A stretch of DNA of 64,000 bases from Amoebidium appalachense. Its lineage: Eukaryota; Ichthyosporea. The notes under the pieces were generated by a model that was given only the letters and a program-made list of their open reading frames with translations, was not told the DNA's origin and searched no databases. How positions within the stretch are numbered: position 1 is the stretch's first letter; every line of letters starts with the position of its first letter. A program made the position numbers and the translations under genes. Where the stretch lies: NCBI GenBank assembly GCA_963693365.1, contig CAVNZM010000009.1, positions 10,168,001-10,232,000 on the forward strand. Direction: 5' to 3'. Below are positions 1 through 13,094 of the stretch, piece by piece.

Positions 1-331
1 TCTCGTGGCAAATCCTATGGCAATGCACATACTCATGATCTATCTCGTTTTCTTCCCCCTGAAATGGCTGCGGTTGAATATCTCCCGTTGCTGCCACATA
101 CAGTGAACCCACCTTTTTTTTATATCTCTCACCCCCCGTCAGCTTAAGTATCACACCCAACCTTTTCGATGAGCAATATTTATGGCTCCTCCCAGTTCTC
201 TCGCACCATTTTTTCATCAATTCGAGCATTCCCGTAGACGACACGAAAACCCCGTCTGGTATAGCAAAGTCTTGTAGGTCCTCGGGGGGGTCAACAATTT
301 GCTTTAGAAATTTGACAACGATTTTGTTCGC
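1..331 (-). CDS. Exon-like coding segment of a host gene, running off the left edge
   Basis: On the minus strand a frame stays open from about 331 to the window edge. It has the composition of real protein (KIVVKFLKQIV, then MLELMKKWCERTGRS, then YCSSKRLGVILKLTGG) and no simple repeat. The only nearby acceptor is the AG of a TTCTTAAAG tract, which gives phase 1, whereas the exon ending at 1436 leaves phase 0, so either another exon lies between 331 and 1436 or this is a separate gene. The pattern of a helical WCE(R/N)xG segment followed by a basic LGxxLK segment loosely recalls the winged-helix tail of D5/P4-type primase-helicases, but that is only an impression. The exon is incomplete. Confidence 0.45.
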
Positions 332-1435
<1,104 letters not shown>

Positions 1436-3252
1436 CCGAAGCTCTCTGAGGATGGCGACGGGAAACAGATCGGGGGTCTGACAGCTTCTCATGTTCACGT
1501 CCCTCAAATCCCCCACAACCACACACCCTAGACTGGCTAAGTCGTCGGCGCATGCGCGCATGTGCTCTGTTGACCAATCGTATTTGAGTACTACGGCGAT
1601 CTTGAGAATGGCGGGAAATATCTGCGGGGGGGTCGGGAAATGGGGTTAGATGTGCTTAGGACGAGATATGCTGAGAGTTAGAGATATGCTCATGATTAGA
1701 TATGCTAGGGCGTGTGGGCGTCACATATGAGTCTCTTTATCTGCGTGCATGTTAGCAACAGCGTGCATACCTGTGTCTGTCTATCACGAGTTTGTGCATG
1801 AATCTTTGCGCTGCCTTCTAAACACAGATGTGTGCCCTAGTGTGTGTGTAGAAGGAATGAGGGTGATGTGCGTTCGTGTGCATTTTTACTTGTGTGTGTA
1901 TGTGGGGGGGAGGGCGAGGGGGGAGGGGGGGAGGGGGGGGGGGGGGGGGGGGGGCTATTTGCTGTGCATGTATGCAAGACAACATGGTTGCAAGAAGCAG
2001 TGAGAATACCAAACACTGGAAGGGGAGAGAGACCAGGCAACAAGGTCCCTTCAAAGGGGGAAGGGGGGGAGAGAGGGGCACAAGCAAGCACGAGCGTGCG
2101 CGCACACACACACACACACAAACACACAAAAATCAAAAAAACATCAACCAACCCCGGGTTGGAATGTTCTCCACTTCATCCACAAAGAAAGAAGGTCTAC
2201 CCACATATCACCCACCCACATTCAAACAGAATATCTACCCACATATCACCTACCCACATTCAAACAGAATATCTACCCACATATCACCTACCCACATTCA
2301 AACAGAATATCTACCCACATATCACCCACCCACATTCAAACAGAATATCTACCCACATATCACCCACCCACATTCAAACAGAATATCTACCCACATATCA
2401 CCCACCTACATTCAAACAGCATATCTACCCACACATCACCCACCCAAATTCAAACAGAATATCTACCCACATATCACCCACCCACATTCAAACAGAATAT
2501 CTACCCACATATCACCCACCCACATTCAAACAGTATATCTACCCACATATCACCCACCCACATTCAAACAGAAAATCTACCCACATATCACCCACCCACA
2601 TTCAAACAGAATATCTACCCACATATCACCCACCCACATTCAAACAGAATATCTACCCACACACACAACACCCACCTTTGTTCCCTTGGTAACCGTCACT
2701 TGCGCAAATTCAGGGTGCCCAGCCAGTTGCTCCACTTGGTCGTCATCAAGCAGGCCCAGCATGAGGGTGGTGAGGGGGTCCGGGTTGATCGTGTACCCCA
2801 CCATATTTGAGACTGGGGCCGGAGAGCCAGATGCTTGGTAGAGATCTTCATTGGTCGTTGGAGGTATAACTGTAGCTGAGAACGATGTGTTGGTTGGCAC
2901 GAAGAAGATAATTACAAACACGGGGGGGTGGGGGGTGGGGTGGGGGGAGGGGGGAGGGAGGGAGGGAGGGAGGGGGGGGGGGGGGTTTGAATGCGTCAAA
3001 AAGTACGAATTACACAAGAACAAACGGATAACACGATGCAGAATGCAAGCCATACATAAAGAGTATGCATAATAAGCAGAGCCCATCCTCAGGGGGGGCC
3101 CACGTCATCCACTGGGAGAGGGGGAGGGGAGGGGCATGATAGGGTGAGACGAAAAAGGAGTTGCCTTTTGGGGGGGGGGGGGGGGGGGGGGGATGGGGTT
3201 CTCACTGAAATATACAAGAGAGGGGCGATAAGGTATTTTTGTGTGTGTGTGT

Positions 3253-3289
<37 letters not shown>

Positions 3290-4084
3290 CGGGTTAGAAC
3301 GTGTTATAGAGCACGAAGTACACATGTATAACGGGCACCACCATGCAGAGTGCAAACCACATGTAACGAGTATGAGGGAAGAGAGGAGGAGACAGCAGGA
3401 ATGCATAAGGAACAAGAGCACCTACCCCATTGGGCGGCCTGAGGGTGGGGGTGGGGATGGGGGGGGGGGTGGGGTGGGGTGGGGGGGGGGGGGGGGGGGG
3501 GGGGGGGCTGGAGGCAGAGAGGGGGGGAGAGGGGGTGGGGGGGCGGGGATATACCGTCTTGGGGCTCCCTAATGTTTATCTTGGGGTCACGCAGAGCCCT
3601 CCTCCGGTTTACAATAGGTGGCCGTTGTAACTTATGCATCTTTCGTATGTGCTGTGGTGGGGCGGTGGGGCAGCATGTAAGGAGAAGAAAATAATGAAAA
3701 CACAGGAGTCGGCTCACAATCACTGTCAAGGGTTGCACGGCGACAGAGCTCCGCAACAGAACAAGTTATGAGACCACTAGGGATAGTAGAAGAATAAACA
3801 TAAAAAGGAAAACATGCATCTGGTGTGGAATTGCTACTACATATCTTAAGGAAGAGATCGGTTTTGGAGTGCGCTCTTAAGCCAAGCCTTAAGTGGGTGC
3901 ATAAGCTTTGTGCCAGTGCAAGTCTGAGGGTGTGTGTCTGGGGGAGGGGGTAGGGCGGGGGGGCTGCTTGTGTGTGTGTGTGCGCGCGCATGTGTGGGTG
4001 GTCGGGTGTGTGGTTATAGGTGGGTTGGTAGGTGGGTTGTGTGTGTGTGTGTGTGTGTGTATCTACGTGTAGGTGTGTGTGTGT

Positions 4085-4115
<31 letters not shown>

Positions 4116-4189
4116 GGGGCCAGGGGGGGGGGAGATGTGTACATGCGCGTGGGTGAGTGTGTGCGTGTGTGTGTGCGTGTTTGCGTGCT

Positions 4190-4220
<31 letters not shown>

Positions 4221-4244
4221 GGGGGGGTGCGCATGCGTGTGCCG

Positions 4245-4325
<81 letters not shown>

Positions 4326-4968
4326 TGTGTAGGCGTGTGTGTGCGCTTGCCTGCGCGCGTCTGCGTGTGTGTTCCTGTGTTACCCAGGCACCATGTCTGT
4401 GTGTGTGTGGTGTGTGTGTGGGTGTGTGGGTGAGCTTGAGAGGGCTGAGGCGGTGGAGGGGTGAGATGTATGCAGGCAGAAGGGTAGTTGGAGTATGGTT
4501 GTGGCTACGTGTACGTCTCGACGTGTCTTGCGTGTTCAAACTTGACTGTGTCTGTCTGCGCAATAGTGTCGTGTAGGGATTGGTCTGCTATGAAATTATG
4601 CTCGGATCGTGTACGCGTGACCACACATTTCGCAGTGTGTGCTGCGTGTTTATGTTTCTCGCTAGATGCTGACTGAATTCAAGCACATCCACAAGCCATT
4701 ACCACAAATACAGCAGCCATCACACCTGGTACAGAGAGCGCCTCGAAGCATACGGCTTCTGACAATGTTTGCAAACGAAGCCTTCCCTCTTCAGTTCAGC
4801 AAGAGTGCGCCTGCGTTTCCTCTTTTTCTCATGTTCCCCTGTTGCTGACCCCTCGTATGAACCTGGTGTGGACAGATCATCTTCTGGAAAATAAACTTCA
4901 TCTTCATCAATATTTGAATAGTTATTCATCGCCCCAACCTTCGGTAGATCGTCCGCTGACTCGCTCAT
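1436..4968 (-). CDS. Host C2H2 zinc-finger gene, exons 1-4 (minus strand), paralog of the neighbouring gene
   Basis: Four exons join in consistent phases. Exon 1, 4968-4726, starts at an ATG ([10 protein letters not shown]) and ends CAG|GTGTGA. Exon 2 is 3651-3555, exon 3 is 2875-2676 (donor GTGGGT) and exon 4 is 1621-1436 (donor GTAAGT). Exon 1 ends inside a finger (FVCKHC...RRSLYQ) that exon 2 completes exactly with HIRKMH, giving C-x2-C-x12-H-x4-H; this strongly supports the splice. A basic KKRKRRR stretch before the finger could be a nuclear signal. Exons 3 and 4 ([36 protein letters not shown]) match exons 1 and 2 of the divergent plus-strand gene. The 3' end lies beyond exon 4, perhaps in the segment at 1-331. 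Function is inferred only as nuclear DNA binding. Confidence 0.75.
2197..2665. repeat. 38-bp minisatellite in intron 3 of the minus-strand zinc-finger gene
   Basis: About twelve head-to-tail copies of a roughly 38 bp unit containing CCCACATATCACCCACCCAC and TTCAAACAGAATATC, with scattered single-base differences. It ends about 10 bp from the exon 3 donor. There are no unique spacers, so it is not a CRISPR array. Confidence 0.9.
3253..3289 (+). repeat. Poly-G tract of about 37 nt
   Basis: An uninterrupted G run in intron 2 of the minus-strand gene, one of many such tracts in this flank. Its length is probably uncertain in any assembly. Confidence 0.9.
4249..4331 (+). repeat. (GT)n microsatellite in intron 1 of the minus-strand gene
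   Basis: Nearly pure GT dinucleotide array, preceded by poly-G runs at about 4084-4114 and 4204-4227. It is non-coding. Confidence 0.9.
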
Positions 4969-5469
4969 CTCCAGTAATGGAAGGGGCAAAAAAAAAAGAA
5001 CGGTTTATGATGCAGCCTGCCAAGAAGCTCCTGATGTACAGGTAGGTAACGTAATGAATAAACACAGTATAATGATATTTAAGTCCTGAATGTGCCCGTT
5101 ATACATAGACGTAAAGTAACGCGTCAGGTCGACTTTCTAAGTTCAAACATCGTCTCTTTTCCAAAAACAATTACAACTTGTTGCGCTACCCAGGTCACGG
5201 CCTCACGCTTTCTTGTTTTGACTGTTAAATCGGATGATTTTTGATGCGTATCCAGCCAACCAGCAACATTATTACCATAAAAGGAGCAATGTTGACGCAT
5301 TTTTCTCCAATCAAATGGGTAATCCTTGCGTCATCAGAGCCGCAACATGTTGCCTGACAGACGGACACAGACCGACTGACAGTTTGTAGCTTGTTGTGGT
5401 TGTCATGTTTGCTTGTGATGTTTGCATTATATCACCTACGCCAACCCTGCAGTACGCAGTTAGGTCAAC
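4969..5469. promoter_or_regulatory. Shared intergenic region between two divergent zinc-finger genes
   Basis: The 501 bp between the start codons at 4968 (minus) and 5470 (plus) has balanced base composition, unlike the repeat-rich introns. It contains CCAATC (about 5308) and several A/T-rich stretches. No TATA box can be assigned with confidence. Because the flanking genes are paralogs in head-to-head order, a bidirectional promoter is a reasonable inference. Confidence 0.4.
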
Positions 5470-7277
5470 ATGCAAATGTTATTGGAGCGAGACAATGCCA
5501 TCAACAGGAGGCAACAGGAGGTGCTGCGTGCACAGCTGAAAACATTGCGCACGCACCTTACAGAGAGCAGTGATGAGGATGTGGTTGCCCTATTTCGTAA
5601 CCCCCTGCTGGCCTATGTGAAGATAACGGAGGACATGAGGGTAGGTGTAAGCGTGGGGATTGGTGATATTGTGTCAATGGGTGGGGACGGGCGAATGTGC
5701 GTGTGTGGTTGGAGGTGTTTATAGCTCTCGGGGGGGGGGGGGGGGGGGAGGGGGGGAGGGGGGGGGGGGGGGGGAGGGAGGGGGGAGGAATTCTAGCAAG
5801 AAAGATGGCCATGGCGGCAAGCCTTCGGCAAACAGCAGAAAAGGAGTCTGTGGAATGAATAAATGGTGATAAGTTAATAAAAGATGGTACAAAAACGCAG
5901 TAGAAGGCGAGGTTGGTGCTAATGGTGATGCTCAACCTCTTGGGGTTATTGGGGCAGTATTTTAGCACAGACAAGCGAGGGTTCTCCTTTCAACTCACCC
6001 ATGCATTAGACCAAATACAGGAAAGAAAACTTGCACGTCTCTGACAATTGTTACCCCGCTCTTCCCACAGATTCTCCCAGCCACGCTTGTCCTCACCGCC
6101 CTCCACGACAAAGACTGGAGTGTGGATGAGCTCCTGGCCTGTTCGGGTCTTTTTGAGCAGAATGGATACACACGTGTTCTGCACGTGGCTAGGATGAAAG
6201 CCACACACTATGCCGAGTATAAGATGGGGGATGTTTTTCCAGAAGAACTGGCTGACGTGATCAAGGTAGGTGGGGAGGCTCGGAGGGGACGGGGGGAGGG
6301 CGTGGGGGGTGAGGGGGGGGAGAGAGAGGTGTGTGTGTGTGTGTTTGGGGGGGAGGTGGTGGGGAGCTGGCATCTGAGCGACGAGGAACAAGTGAGTGAT
6401 ACCACTTGGTGGGGTGTGTGTTTGTGTGTGCGTGTGGGGGGGCGGGCGGGGGGAGGGGAAGGGGGGGGGGGGGGGGGGGGAGGGGGGGGGGAATTTCCGT
6501 AACTCACTTTGTTTGTTTCGGTATTGTGTCTGTGTGTGGTTCAAGGTGATTCCACGGGAGGAAGGAGGGGATGTGTGAACGAAAGATGGTTGTGCAATGG
6601 GTCTGGGATGGTGAGCTGGTTTGGATTTTGCCTTTTTGGGGGTTTCAGTGTCTGTCTGGGACAGTGGAGGGAGGGAGGCGGGGGGGGGGGGGGGGGGGAG
6701 AGGGGAGAGTTGAAGTGGAAAAGACCACGTGAAAAAGTTACAGAAGGAGCTTTGAATAGTGGTAAAGAAGATGTTCTAAAACCGCACATTAGGTTTAAAA
6801 GCATTACGGGCTCGTCCTGAAACAACGATTCCTTTGCAGGACTGTGCTGAGAACATTGCAGTAGCCTCGAAACGGAAATATTTTCTTGCCGGCCCAAACA
6901 GCACAGCGGTGGAGTGTATGTCAGATGAGGATGAGAGCTGTAGCGATAGCGACGGTAGGTACACACATGCACACACACACACGCGCGTGCGCGCGCGCAT
7001 GCACGTACACACATACGGACACACAGACACACACACAGATAAGCCCATGGACGTGTGCTTGCGCGTGTTCCTATAGTTATGGGATGATGCGCAGGTAGGC
7101 ACACTCTTTCCTCCCCCGTCCCGCACTCCCTCTGTTGCTCTCTGCTTACACGCACGTCACATATCTGCTCGTTCCTATAGACACACTTGAACACTTTTCC
7201 AGGCGCGCACACACATGCACACGGGCACTCACGCATACCCGCGCCCACACACACAATCATGTGCACATGTCGACACT

Positions 7278-7331
<54 letters not shown>

Positions 7332-9075
7332 GTTTTTATTCACTTGCCCCGGTCTTTCACACACACACGCATCACGGGCGCTGGGGGTATGGAGGGGGGG
7401 GGGAGGGGGGTAATGTGTACAAAGAGGAATTTTTCATATCTCTGTTCTGGTTGTGGGGGGGCAGGGACATGTGAGGTGTATGGAGTTGTGGTTCTTCTGC
7501 TGAGACTATTTAGTCGGGGGTGGGATGATGGTGAGCGGGGGGAAGGAGGGGTAGGTGGGCAGGGGAAGAGGAGGGGGGAGGGGGGGGGGGTCACTCTCTG
7601 CTTTCCCCCTCCCCCCCCTCCCCCTCCTCCCCTCCCCAGTCACTTGTGTCTCTATAGCCCCTCCCCCCCCCCCCCCCCCCCCCCCCCCCTTGAACCCTTT
7701 CCCCCTCCCTCCCTCCCTCCCCCCCCCCCCTCTCCCACCCCCACCCTACCCCACCACCCACCACACCACCTCACCACCTCACCCCTACTATTCCTCCCCC
7801 TCCCAGTACACACACACAAAAACACACTCTGCTACCCTGGTCGGCGGGGAAGGGGGGTCTGGCATATACCAAATATGGTAGCACAACGATGACTAACTCT
7901 TGCTTTTTATTACCTCCCCTCCCCCCCCCCCAACATACACACACACAAACACACACACAAACACACAGGCACAGGCACGTATACGGCTCGGGCGCGGGTT
8001 CCTGCTCCAGATTCACCACTCTTTGAGCCCATCGAACCTTCACCCCCACCACCCCCTCCGCCAAAACCGAAATGCAGTTTTATCAACTTCAACCCTTTCG
8101 CTCCAAAGATCACACCACCACCACAACAACAACCACAATCACAACAAAAACCACCACCACCACAAAACACACAACCACAACTACTAAGAACACGAAATCC
8201 GCCTATCTTCAACCCGACACCGCGTACAAGGCACCACGTCACTCAAGCCAAAACTACCGCACCACCACCGGATGAACCGAGAAGCAAAATGATGAAAGGA
8301 ATTTTCCAAACGAATTTAACGGAAAATCGACTAGGGGTGGGTGGGACCCCCGGCACGCAAAGTTCACAAAATACACCAACGGAAACTGTAATAGACGGAA
8401 GCCTGAATTCGGTGCAGGAGACACAAGCAAGCCGGGGTACCAAACGAACGAGACTAAGCGCCATGAGAAACACCCAGCAATCAGATAGGGAGCTTTCATA
8501 TCACGAAGCATCCGAGAGCGTTTTGAGTGACAATGAACCAATTAAAGCAAGAATCGCGCGGGAAAAAGAAAAGATTAACAAAAACGAGATTATGTCGAAA
8601 GGGGAGGAGGACGGGGTGAGGGAGGAGGGAGAGTTGGATAGGTGGGGGACGGGGTTTGCATACACTTGTCACCACTTTGGTTGTGCAAAACGGTTTTCAA
8701 CGTGTGAGACACTTCGCAACCACGTTTCTACTAAGCACGCAGACAAAGATGGAGGGTTGACACCCGGACGTCAGCCCAGGAAAATGGGAAAGTTGAATGG
8801 GAGTTCCGGTAAAAGTGACGTCGAAGAACGGATTGAGACGGGAATGCCGCCCAGTAGAAAGCCCGTGTTTCATACTGCCGCATATTTGAGCTTTAACAGA
8901 ATTGAAGACGAGGCGGAAAGTAATGTGAAGGGGGTGGGTGAGAATGACTACTCGGCCATAAATGGAAATGTTGATGACGGTGAGTGGGTGGTTGGCGCGT
9001 GTTAATGGATGTGTTAGCTGGTGATTTCGAAAGAGCATATCTGTATGGGTGGCGGCGAGTGGCGGTGGCGGTGGC

Positions 9076-9152
<77 letters not shown>

Positions 9153-9192
9153 GTTGTACTACGTACTTCAGCGTCGATTCCTGCCCCTTGCT

Positions 9193-9232
<40 letters not shown>

Positions 9233-9440
9233 TTCCAACCACCCCACCCCACTCAACCCCAAATTAGCCCAACCCAAACCAACCCAACAACAACAAAAGC
9301 AACAAAAAACATAAGGAGATGAGAAGAGAAAAGGAAAGGAAAGGAAGAAATTTCTTTTCCGGAAAATGAAGTGGTTTTCATGCATACGTTTGCATATGAC
9401 ATCCTGCTCTGCTCAGCTAAGATGGTTCCCACCATGCGAG

Positions 9441-9487
<47 letters not shown>

Positions 9488-9971
9488 TTAACTGCATACT
9501 CCATGTATATATTACGTTGCCCGTTGTGATTATGTTGTTTCTATATCCTCTCCCCTCCCCCCCCTTCCCTTCCCCCCCCCCCCCCACCGACAAACACACC
9601 ACCACCGTCACGATCACCCCATACCCTTCAGCTTCCGATGCACTTCTACCTTTAATATTTCATCAACAAGTAGTCTATACTTGTGTGCACGTGCGTGTGC
9701 ACACAAAACAAACAAGATTACCAACACTTTGCCCACACAGATGTGGACAGAGAGTCAGTCATCCATGCCGAGTCGGCAAATGAAAACACCGGCAAGTTAA
9801 CCGGTAGGTGTTTTTGCTAACACACTGCAAATCACCTCTACAAACCTCTATCCCTGCCCCCCCCCCCCCCCCCCCCCCTCCCCTCCCCTTCCCCCTGGAC
9901 CGCAGACGGGGCCTCCCTCCCCCTAACGGGAACGCGGGCGCATGCGCACACTCGCACTCACACACACACAG

Positions 9972-10002
<31 letters not shown>

Positions 10003-10227
10003 CGCGCGCGCGCGCGCGCGCGGCGTGTTTGGAGCAAAACAGATAATATTAGATTTGTGTTGCATGGGCGGGCCGGAGAGGGGGGGGGGGGGGGGAGGAG
10101 GGGGGGGATCTGGTTTTCTTGCCTCAGTACCCCCCTGTTTCCAAAGCCACCCCATTCCCTCAGTGATCACCTCCCTCTGCCCCCCCCCCTCTCCTTCTTC
10201 CCCCCTCCCCCTACCCCCCACTTCCGC

Positions 10228-10274
<47 letters not shown>

Positions 10275-11182
10275 CCAGACCGTCAATCCAACCCACACCA
10301 CAGTTACATGGTGACGGCTTAACCAGAAAACATTCGACAGATAGTTGCAGTAAGAGATCAATAGAAACTTTCATTAAGTATTAAATTTCATTTAGCTTTC
10401 ACAACGCCAATACTTTAAAACAATACCCAAAATGTGTAAAACATCGAACTAATCTTTCCTGACCAACAAACACACAGGACCTCCCTTCGTTTGCTCATAC
10501 GCGAACTGCAGTCTAGCTTTTCCTTCCAAGTGGAAACTGGCACGACACGAGCGCACACACACCCAAGAGAAAAATTACGTGTGTCCCCATGAGGACTGCC
10601 AATTGCGGTTTCGTGAGAGATACCACCTCACCCATCACCTGAAATCCCTGCATAAACAGTCAGGTGTGTTTTTACTCTTGAGCCTGCCACACCTAATCCC
10701 CCCCCCCCCCCCCCCCTGCGGCGTGGGTCAAATCTCATATTTTCCCCTCTGATTACGAATTCTGTGGCCTTCGGGACTTAATTCTTTTCAGCTGGTGTAG
10801 TATGTTAGCCAGGGAAGTATCGACTTAGGTATCGACGGGGGAGCTTCCTAGAAGCCCCGTCTCCTGAGTTCCTATCTATATTTTTCTTGCTTCTGCTTAC
10901 TGCTGCAACTTTAACCCCCGGCCTTTCCCACTGCCCTTGCCTGCATAAGCAACCCTGCTCGTCTCTGATCAAGACGGGTGACCTACTCATGTTCAAGTGA
11001 AACAGTATCTGAGTTGGGTTTCGTTAACGAGGGGAATAGGTCGAAACTCGGGTACTGTGGATGACGTGGGCCCCCCCTGAGGATGGGCTCTGCTTATTAT
11101 GCATACTCTTTATGTATGGCTTGCATTCTGCATCGTGTTATCCGTTTGTTCTTGTGTACTTCGTACTTTTTGACGCATTCAA

Positions 11183-11215
<33 letters not shown>

Positions 11216-11277
11216 CCGGACGTTTTGTTGTTGCTCTTTGTTGCATCCTCCATATTTCCAACCCTCTAACGCATACA

Positions 11278-11325
<48 letters not shown>

Positions 11326-11532
11326 GTTTTCATGCTCCCCTCGCACTCTGCATTGTGTTTCTTGTCGTGGATGTGGACTTACATCCGTAACGAATTCTAA
11401 GCGGCCCCTTCCCCCCCTCCCCCCCCTCCCGCCACTCTCTTCCTCCCTTCGCCCAAACCACCCACCCACCGATCCCCCACCGGCCGCCAAAACTTCCTAT
11501 GGTGACACATATTCTACCTTCCCCCCCTCCCC

Positions 11533-11563
<31 letters not shown>

Positions 11564-12206
11564 AAAAAGAAAAAAAAAAATAAAAAATTAATTAAAAATG
11601 AAAATAAACCGTACGTGCACGCACAGCACACACTTCTGAAACGTTGTGGTCTAATGGGCACTCCAGTGTCCACCCTCATTTTTGGCATTGCCCACTAAGC
11701 ATAGTTTTGAGGATATATTCTATTGCAGCCCTCTCCTGACACGAATGGCCTTTTAGCTCAGTCGGTTAGAGCGTGGTGCTAATAACGCCAAGGTCACAGG
11801 TTCGATCCCTGTAAGGGCCATCCTTTTTTTCCTCCTTGTTTTTTTTTTTTTTTTTTTTTGTTTTTTGTTTTTTGTTTTTGTTTTTTTTTGTTTTTGTTTT
11901 GTTTTCTTTTGTATGCGCTTGCGTGCGTGCCCGCGTGTGCGGCAATTCTGGGTCTTGGAAACCAGGGACTTGTGGTTCGTGTTAGGTCAATGACGGGTCA
12001 GTATACTTGCCTGCAAGTATTACCTACTCACCTGCAGACCAATAACACGCCACGTACCGGTATGCAGATGGGAACCAATCAGATGCCCCGAAAAAGACAA
12101 GTGAACGTAGCAGCAGGAGCATTGGTAAGTTTGTGTGGGTGGGGTGGGCGGGTGGGTGTGTTTGTGTGGGTGGGGTGGGCGGGTGGGTGTGTTTGTGTGG
12201 GTGGGT

Positions 12207-12253
<47 letters not shown>

Positions 12254-13094
12254 CTGGTGTGTTGTTATTTGTTCTGCAAAATAAGGAGGGGTGGGATATT
12301 GCTTTTTTGAGAAAGAAGACTGTAGGACATGCATCATTGTTGAGCATCCGTGCTCTTATCCTGGCTGTGTCCGATAGGCCGATTTTGACGTCTTTGCTTC
12401 ATTACCTACAGGGGCAAACCAATCAGATACCCGGAAGGAGACAAGTAAAGGCGACAAGAGCCATGGTAGGTACACATGAAACATGACTGTGTGTGTATGG
12501 GAGGGGGAAGGGGGTTGGGGTGGGGGGGGGGGGGACGATGGGGAGATGGGGGAAGGGGGTTTATTGGTGTGTTGTTTGTCTTACTTTCGTTAAACAAAAC
12601 TCGACAGCAATACATGTAACGTTCATGGTTTATGACTTTATGACACCGGGGGCATTAACCTATTGCGTGCATTGCCCTGAGGGAGCGGCCAATAAATGTG
12701 GATTAGTATTGATTACCCTTTCTCCCTCTGGCCTTTGTGCGATCAGACACGCAACCCTATTCTTAACGTAGCATTTTTAATAAATATTTCTCCCGTTGCA
12801 GAGAAGACCCCAAATAAGGACTTCGTGTGTGATTTCGATGGATGTGGGCGGAGTTTCCCCAACAACTGGCACCTCAACCGGCATATACTTATGCACACGG
12901 GAGAAAAACCCCACCATTGTACGTTTGAAGGGTGCGAGAAACTCTTTACAACAAGGTGGCATTTGAATGCACATTTGTTGTCTCACACGGGAGAGAAGCC
13001 GTATGTGTGCATGTACAAGGGTTGTGAGGCTAGATTCGCGGAAAAAGGCCGTCTTAAATGGCATATGAACATGCATGCTGGAAAAAAACCATAG
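5470..13094 (+). CDS. Host multi-C2H2 zinc-finger protein, seven exons, 677 residues
   Basis: Exons are 5470-5640, 6071-6265, 6840-6954, 7969-8979 (or 7975), 9741-9803, 10478-10663 and 12802-13094. All have GT-AG borders and every phase matches (0, 0, 1, 1, 1, 1). Exons 1-2 encode a helical N-terminal domain shared with the divergent neighbour. Exon 3 ends in an acidic-serine stretch (SDEDESCSDSDG). Exon 4 has a Pro/Gln-rich segment and finger 1 (C-x4-C-x12-H-x4-H). Exon 6 carries fingers 2-3, and exon 7 carries fingers 4-6 joined by TGEKP linkers. Fingers with spacing C-x4-C and such linkers are typical of sequence-specific DNA-binding transcription factors, so a nuclear regulator is inferred. 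The stop is a TAG right after GKKP, and a further good finger follows in the same frame. The target is unknown. Confidence 0.85.
6955..7968 (+). repeat. Intron 3: (AC)n, poly-C and poly-G tracts
   Basis: Contains (AC)n at 6961-7040 and 7279-7326, poly-C at about 7663-7688 and other C-rich stretches up to the acceptor. Tandem AG acceptors at 7968 and 7974 are in the same phase, so either could be used, adding or dropping two residues. No coding signal. Confidence 0.8.
8980..10477 (+). repeat. Introns 4 and 5: (GT)n, poly-C, (CA)n, (GA)n
   Basis: Simple repeats at 9078-9148 (GT), 9194-9228 (poly-C), 9444-9485 (CA), 9982-10001 (GA) followed by (GC)n, and 10237-10271 (CA) surround the 63 bp exon 5. 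Nothing else is supportable. Confidence 0.8.
11279..11323. repeat. Poly-C run of 45 nt in intron 6
   Basis: An uninterrupted run of 45 C. A 30 nt C run lies at 11185-11214 and a further C-run next to an A-run lies at 11532-11580. These make strong G-quadruplex or i-motif candidates and unreliable assembly points. Confidence 0.9.
11747..11820 (+). tRNA. tRNA-Ile, anticodon AAU
   Basis: A full cloverleaf can be drawn. The acceptor GGCCTTT pairs with AAGGGCC, the D arm contains TAGCTCAGTCGG (A box), and the anticodon stem TGGTG/CGCCA encloses loop CTAATAA with anticodon AAT. The T arm carries GGTTCGATCCC (B box). A T-rich tract starts at 11824 and can act as the polymerase III terminator. There is no encoded CCA, as expected in a eukaryote. 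It lies in the sense orientation within the last intron of the zinc-finger gene. Confidence 0.93.
12207..12253 (+). repeat. Poly-G run of about 47 nt in intron 6
   Basis: One of the two longest homopolymers in the window, preceded by a GTGGGTGGG-type array from about 12135. Confidence 0.9.

Noticed and set aside
2197-2665. 38-bp repeats considered as a CRISPR array
   Set aside because: Copies are contiguous with no unique spacers, and the context is a eukaryotic intron.
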